The notes under the pieces are model-generated. The model was not told the DNA's origin. It did no database searches and saw only the letters and a program-made list of their open reading frames with translations. From JAOUEA01 sp041287635 (GTDB taxonomy: Bacteria > Actinomycetota > UBA4738 > HRBIN12), in assembly GCA_041287635.1 (NCBI GenBank), contig JBGGNG010000152.1, forward strand, positions 1 to 64,000: 64,000 nt of DNA, read 5' to 3'. A program made the position numbers and the translations under genes. Shown here in pieces: positions 60,126-64,000 of the stretch (its first letter is position 1; every line of letters starts with the position of its first letter).

Positions 60126-61237
60126 CAGCCGGTTCCCCCTGCGGCCACAGCACGCGGCGTCACGAACCCGGCCTGAACGTCCCACACCGCGTCGGCGTGC
60201 GTTGGCACGTCGGCCTCGTCGGCGACCGATACGAAGACCTGGCCTGCACGCGCCGCCAGGCGGGTGAGAAGGCGGTCGCGCCGGGCGGGGTCGAGGGCGC
60301 TGAATGGATCGTCCACGAGCAGCACCGGGGGCTCCCCGAGCTCGTCGGTCACCGCGGACGCCAGTCCGATCCGCAAGCAGAGCGCGGTCGACCACGTCTC
60401 GCCATGGGAGCCGGCCCAGCGCGCGCCGAGGTCGCGCACCTCGAGCGTGAGATCGTCGCGATGCGGTCCGACGAGCGACGTGCGCCGGGCGAGCTCGTCG
60501 CCTCGGCGCTCCGCGATCCTCGCCCGGAACGCGCCCTCCAGGTCGGACGCATCCCACACATTCGGGTGGTAGCGCACGACGAGCTCGTCCCCGGCGAGGT
60601 GCTCGAACTCCGCGGCGGCATGGGGTGCGAGGCGCTCGATCGCCTCATGGCGCGCCTGCACCAGGGCCGTCCCCGCCTGCGCCAGCTCCTCGTCCCATGC
60701 CTCGATGCCGGCGGGCACACCGGGACGGTCCCACTCCTTCAGCAGGCGGTTGCGCTGGCGCAGTGCGCGATCGTAGGTGGTGAACGCGCTCTCCTTCAGC
60801 GGCCAGAGCGCCGTGACCGCCTCATCGAGGAACGTCCGCCGTTTCGAGGGATCGCCGATCACGATCGGCAGGTCGAACGGCCCGAACATCACCGCGCGGA
60901 CCTGGCGTCGGAGGTCGCGTTTCCGACGCACGGGCGACCGGTTCACCTTGACGCGGCTCGCGCCTTTCACGGGAATCTCGACCTCCACGAGCGTCTTGCC
61001 CTGCGCGGTCTCGAACTCCCCGCGGGCGTACGCCGCGTCGTGGCCGTCCTGCACGAGTGCCGAGGTCGCCGAGGCCCTGGGCGAGCCGAGCGCATACAGC
61101 ACGAACATGCCCTCGAGCAGATTCGTTTTGCCCTCGCCGTTGGGCGCGACCACGACCGTCAGGCCGTCGCGCAGCGGATCGAGGTGCGTGTGCTCGTGGT
61201 TGCGGAACCGTCGCAACTCGATCCAGGCCAGGCGCAT
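60125..61237 (-). CDS. recF: DNA replication and repair protein RecF
   Basis: A 370-residue SMC-like ATPase. Walker A VVAPNGEGKTNLLEG (about residues 30-44), signature region GSHGETWSTALCLRIG and Walker B PPVLLVDDPFSALDPARRD are present. It loads RecA at single-strand gaps. It is 27 bases after dnaN and overlaps dciA, keeping the usual replication-gene order. Confidence 0.96.
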   Translation of the reverse strand: MRLAWIELRRFRNHEHTHLDPLRDGLTVVVAPNGEGKTNLLEGMFVLYALGSPRASATSALVQDGHDAAYARGEFETAQGKTLVEVEIPVKGASRVKVNRSPVRRKRDLRRQVRAVMFGPFDLPIVIGDPSKRRTFLDEAVTALWPLKESAFTTYDRALRQRNRLLKEWDRPGVPAGIEAWDEELAQAGTALVQARHEAIERLAPHAAAEFEHLAGDELVVRYHPNVWDASDLEGAFRARIAERRGDELARRTSLVGPHRDDLTLEVRDLGARWAGSHGETWSTALCLRIGLASAVTDELGEPPVLLVDDPFSALDPARRDRLLTRLAARAGQVFVSVADEADVPTHADAVWDVQAGFVTPRAVAAGGTG

Positions 61238-61264
61238 CGCGGGTGGGGACCCGATCGTCGGCGA

Positions 61265-62377
61265 TCAGGAGACAGCCGCAGGTAGCCGCACGGGCATCAC
61301 CAGGTAGGTGAACTCGTCGCTCTCGCCCCGCACGACTCCGGGCTTCAACCCGTCGCGAACGTCGATGCGGACGCTCTCGCCGTTCGCCGCGCGCAGCCCG
61401 TCGGCCAGGTACTGCGGATTGAACGCGACGGTGAGATCGTCGCCCTCGTACCTCGCCTCGACGGTCTCCACGGCTTGGCCGAGATCGGGGCTCGACGACG
61501 ACAGCTTGACCCCGAGCGCGTTGAACTCCAGTCTCACCGGCGTGGTGTCGCGCGCCATCAGCCCGACGCGACTCACCGCATCGAGCAGCTGCTGGCGACT
61601 GATCGTCAGCCGGCTCTCGTGCTGATCGGGCAGGAGCTGGCGGTAGTTCGGGAACTCGCCCTCGATCAGCCGCGACGTGAGCGTGAGCTCGCCGACGCGG
61701 AACGCCACCTGCGACTCGTCGACGAAGATCTCGAGCGATGCCTTCTCATCGGCGGCGGCGCCCCGGCCTGCCTCACTCAGCGCGCGCTCGGGCACGATCG
61801 CCTTGGCTTCGCCGTCGGCGGTCGCCACGAGCTCGCGGACGGCGAGCCTGTACGAGTCGGTCGCCACCATCACCACGCCCTCACGGCTGACCTCGATCAG
61901 CACCCCCGTCAGCACCGGACGAGCCTCGTCGCGCGATGCGCCGCGCGCGACCTGATGAACCGCCTCGGCGAACGCACCCGCCTCGGCGGTGATCTTCGTG
62001 CCGCTCGGTTCTTGCAGGCCCGGGAAGTCCTCGGCCGGCAGGAGACGCAGGGTCCCCTCATATGCGGCGCAGCGGATATGGGCTTGCGACTGATCGGTCT
62101 CGACATCGACGGGGGCATCGGACAACGACTTCACGGTGTCGCCGAGCAAGCGGGCCGGCACGAGGTCGATGCCCGGCTCGCTCACCTGCGCGTCGGTCGC
62201 CAGGCGGGCCGAGACCTCGAGGTCGGTCGTCGTCAACGTGAGACGGCCGTCGTCGGTCGCCTCGATCAGCACCCCCGTGAGCGCCGGGATGCCCGGCCTC
62301 GACGACACCCCGCGCTGAACGGTCTGCAGCGCCTCGGACAGCGCATCGCGGTCACACCGGAACTTCACTCGGTCCAC
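61265..62377 (-). CDS. dnaN: DNA polymerase III beta subunit (sliding clamp)
   Basis: A 370-residue clamp with three similar domains. MDRVKFRCDRDALSEALQTV opens domain 1; TDSYRLAVRE and the C-terminal YLVMPVRLPA are family motifs. The start is GTG 62377; GTG 62368 is in frame but shorter. The putative oriC lies directly upstream. Confidence 0.97.
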   Translation of the reverse strand: MDRVKFRCDRDALSEALQTVQRGVSSRPGIPALTGVLIEATDDGRLTLTTTDLEVSARLATDAQVSEPGIDLVPARLLGDTVKSLSDAPVDVETDQSQAHIRCAAYEGTLRLLPAEDFPGLQEPSGTKITAEAGAFAEAVHQVARGASRDEARPVLTGVLIEVSREGVVMVATDSYRLAVRELVATADGEAKAIVPERALSEAGRGAAADEKASLEIFVDESQVAFRVGELTLTSRLIEGEFPNYRQLLPDQHESRLTISRQQLLDAVSRVGLMARDTTPVRLEFNALGVKLSSSSPDLGQAVETVEARYEGDDLTVAFNPQYLADGLRAANGESVRIDVRDGLKPGVVRGESDEFTYLVMPVRLPAAVS

Positions 62378-62612
62378 CCCCTGCTTCTACTGTCTTGAAG
62401 GAAAGAAGAACATCGGTAGTAGTAGGCACTGTGGAAACCTGCATGGACGGCCCGTTCCTGCAGCGTAGCCGCGCCGTGTGACATGTGGGAAACGTGTGGG
62501 GAAAACGTGTCGCTCCCGGCGGACCCCCGCAACGGAGCCCCGGTTCCCACCGGCAACGCCGATGTTGTCCACAGGTCGGCGCACACGCCGTGGAGCGATC
62601 CGGCAGGCGCGT
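62378..62612. other. Putative chromosomal origin oriC between dnaN and dnaA
   Basis: A 235-base intergenic region with one perfect DnaA box TTGTCCACA (62565-62573) and related 9-mers TGTGGAAAC (62430-62438), TGTGGGAAA (62484-62492) and TGTGGGGAA (62495-62503). A locally AT-richer segment (62380-62430) contains TAGTAGTAG (62417-62425), five bases from a box, resembling DnaA-trios. The dnaA-oriC-dnaN order is that known for actinobacteria. Function rests on position and motifs. Confidence 0.75.
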
Positions 62613-64000
62613 TCATGCGGCGCGCACCCGGCCGCGGATGATGCGTGTGAGGTCCTGGACTTGGCGGAACGTGGCGTCGCGAGCCCGCATCTCGTCCTCG
62701 ACCTTGCGGATGCCGTGCAGCACGGTCGTGTGGTCACGCCCGCCGAAGATCTCGCCGATCTTCAGCAGCGAGAGGCCCGTGCACTCACGCGTGAGGTACA
62801 TCGCGATGTGCCGGGCCTGGGTGAGCGGGCGCGACCGCGACTTCGACATCAGGTCCGCCGGCGACAGCGAGAAGTACTTCGCGGTCTCGTCGAGGATCAG
62901 CGGCGGCGGGATCTCGTTCTGGGTCTGGGGGATGAGGTCCTCGAGCGCACGCTCGGCGAGCGTGTTGTCGATCGGCTGGCCGGTCAACTCGCTCCACGCG
63001 ACCACCCGAACGAGCGCTCCCTCGAGCTCACGCACGGACTGGTCGAACTTGGAGGCGACGAACTCGATCACGTCGGCAGGCACGGTGATGTGCTCGCGCT
63101 CGGCCTTCAGCTGCAGGATCGCGATGCGGGTCTCGAGGTCGGGAGGCTGCACGTCGACGCAGAGACCCCACCGGAACCGGTTCACCAGCCGCTCCTCGAG
63201 CCCCGAGAGCTCGTGCGGAGGACGATCGGACGCGATCACGATCTGCTTGCCGGCCCCGTGCAGGTGGTTGAACGTGTGGAAGAACTCGGTCTGGGTCTCC
63301 TCGCGCTTGGCCAGGAACTGGATGTCGTCCACCAGCAGCACGTCGACCTCGCGGTAGCGCTGACGGAACGCGTCGCCGCCCTGGCGCTCCCGGACCGCGG
63401 TGATGAACTCGGTCACGAACTGCTCCGACGTGACGTACTTCACGCGGAGCGCAGGCGCGAGCCGGTACATGTGGTGGCCGACCGCGATCAGCAGGTGGGT
63501 CTTGCCGAGGCCCACGCCTCCGTAGATGAACAGCGGGTTGTACGCCGTTGACGGCGGCGCCTCGGCCACGGCCATCGCCGCGGCGTGAGCGAACCGGTTA
63601 CTCGGTCCGGGCACGAATGCGTCGAACGTGTAGCTCGGGAACGGCAGCCCCGGCGCACCGAGCGTTTCCCGCGCAGCCGACGGCGCCTCGGGGGCGCCGA
63701 TCGTGGCGTATGAGGCAGGAGATCGATCGGCCCGGTCGAGGGGGGTGCTCTCGAACGCCCCGGCCGCCTGCTCGCGGAGGGCCTCGTCGATCGAGAGCTC
63801 GATCGTCAGCGGCCGGCCGGCCGCCTCCTGTGCGGCGCGCTCGATCAGCGGAAGATGATTGTGCTGCAGGCGTTCACGAACGAGGGGGCTCGGCACGGCG
63901 AGCGTGATCGAGTCCTCGACAAGGCTCACGGGCCGCACGTCGGCGAACCACATGACGACGGTGGTCTCCGGCAGCTCCTCGCGTGCCCGATCCAGGACGT
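62613..64000 (-). CDS. dnaA: Chromosomal replication initiator DnaA (5' end beyond window)
   Basis: 461 residues are visible; the frame stays open at base 64000, so the first few N-terminal residues are missing. Domain I starts before VMWFADVRPVSLVEDSITL. Domain III has Walker A IYGGVGLGKTHLL and Walker B VLLVDDIQFLAKREETQTEF. Domain IV has the DNA-binding CTGLSLLKIGEIFGGRDHTTVLHGIRKVE region. It initiates replication at the adjoining oriC. Confidence 0.98.
   Translation of the reverse strand, partial: VLDRAREELPETTVVMWFADVRPVSLVEDSITLAVPSPLVRERLQHNHLPLIERAAQEAAGRPLTIELSIDEALREQAAGAFESTPLDRADRSPASYATIGAPEAPSAARETLGAPGLPFPSYTFDAFVPGPSNRFAHAAAMAVAEAPPSTAYNPLFIYGGVGLGKTHLLIAVGHHMYRLAPALRVKYVTSEQFVTEFITAVRERQGGDAFRQRYREVDVLLVDDIQFLAKREETQTEFFHTFNHLHGAGKQIVIASDRPPHELSGLEERLVNRFRWGLCVDVQPPDLETRIAILQLKAEREHITVPADVIEFVASKFDQSVRELEGALVRVVAWSELTGQPIDNTLAERALEDLIPQTQNEIPPPLILDETAKYFSLSPADLMSKSRSRPLTQARHIAMYLTRECTGLSLLKIGEIFGGRDHTTVLHGIRKVEDEMRARDATFRQVQDLTRIIRGRVRAA

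Overview
The window is high-GC DNA, coding-dense, with many 1-4 base stop/start overlaps and many GTG starts. It looks like a chromosomal segment of a member of the Actinomycetota. The strongest reason is the origin-side synteny read on the minus strand from the right edge: dnaA (cut by the window end), a putative oriC, dnaN, recF, a DciA-type (DUF721) gene, gyrB, gyrA, then a DUF3566 membrane protein, tRNA-Ile(GAT), tRNA-Ala(TGC) and the division gene crgA. This is the arrangement known from actinobacteria such as Mycobacterium, here stretched by inserted genes. The class cannot be fixed from sequence alone; the gene content suggests a deep-branching soil or water lineage.

Region by region. 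1-4055: a partner-switching module (two STAS antagonists, an RsbW-like kinase, a degenerate HATPase-like protein, a three-GAF SpoIIE phosphatase, and the start of a divergent HATPase-like gene). 4063-8600: a sigma-F/B-like promoter and small proteins, proline dehydrogenase, a DapA-family aldolase, DUF421 and Rho-N proteins. 8607-12996: an assimilatory sulfur operon (ferredoxin sulfite/nitrite reductase, zinc ribbon, APS-type CysH, siroheme dehydrogenase/chelatase, SUMT) preceded by a possible attenuator. 13052-15723: small stress or envelope proteins. 15735-30331: C45-type Ntn hydrolase, UPF0104 protein, GNAT, FadD-type ligase, WYL regulator, DrrAB-like transporter, lipoprotein, a heterodimeric ABC exporter overlapping a penicillin-acylase-family gene, then crgA. 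30332-41110: glutamate dehydrogenase, SDR, S9 peptidase, an orphan molybdenum hydroxylase large subunit, two PQQ-type sugar dehydrogenase paralogs (one broken by an amber codon) and unknown genes. 41269-47123: M23 and M15 peptidases, Bax1-like protein, tRNA-Ala, DUF2461, and an unusual beta-lactamase/2H-phosphoesterase fusion. 47100-50582: a compact MauD/MauE-like operon around a cysteine-rich Tat-exported protein. 50817-52759: an N-acylamino-acid racemase-type enolase with a GNAT. 52892-64000: the tRNA-Ile/gyrA/gyrB/dnaA replication block.

How it works together. Five or six small genes across 4-24 kb are preceded by GTTT-N15/16-GGG-type promoters, so the Rsb-like module at the left edge may control a nearby stress regulon. 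The sulfur operon couples APS and sulfite reduction with siroheme supply. The Mau-like operon appears to pair disulfide-handling membrane proteins with one Cys-rich exported substrate, but has no methylamine dehydrogenase large subunit and only one Trp in the putative light-chain relative, so it is probably not a methylamine dehydrogenase. I consider this operon and the fusion hydrolase the best candidates for undescribed biology. No CRISPR array, insertion sequence, prophage or rRNA gene was seen.
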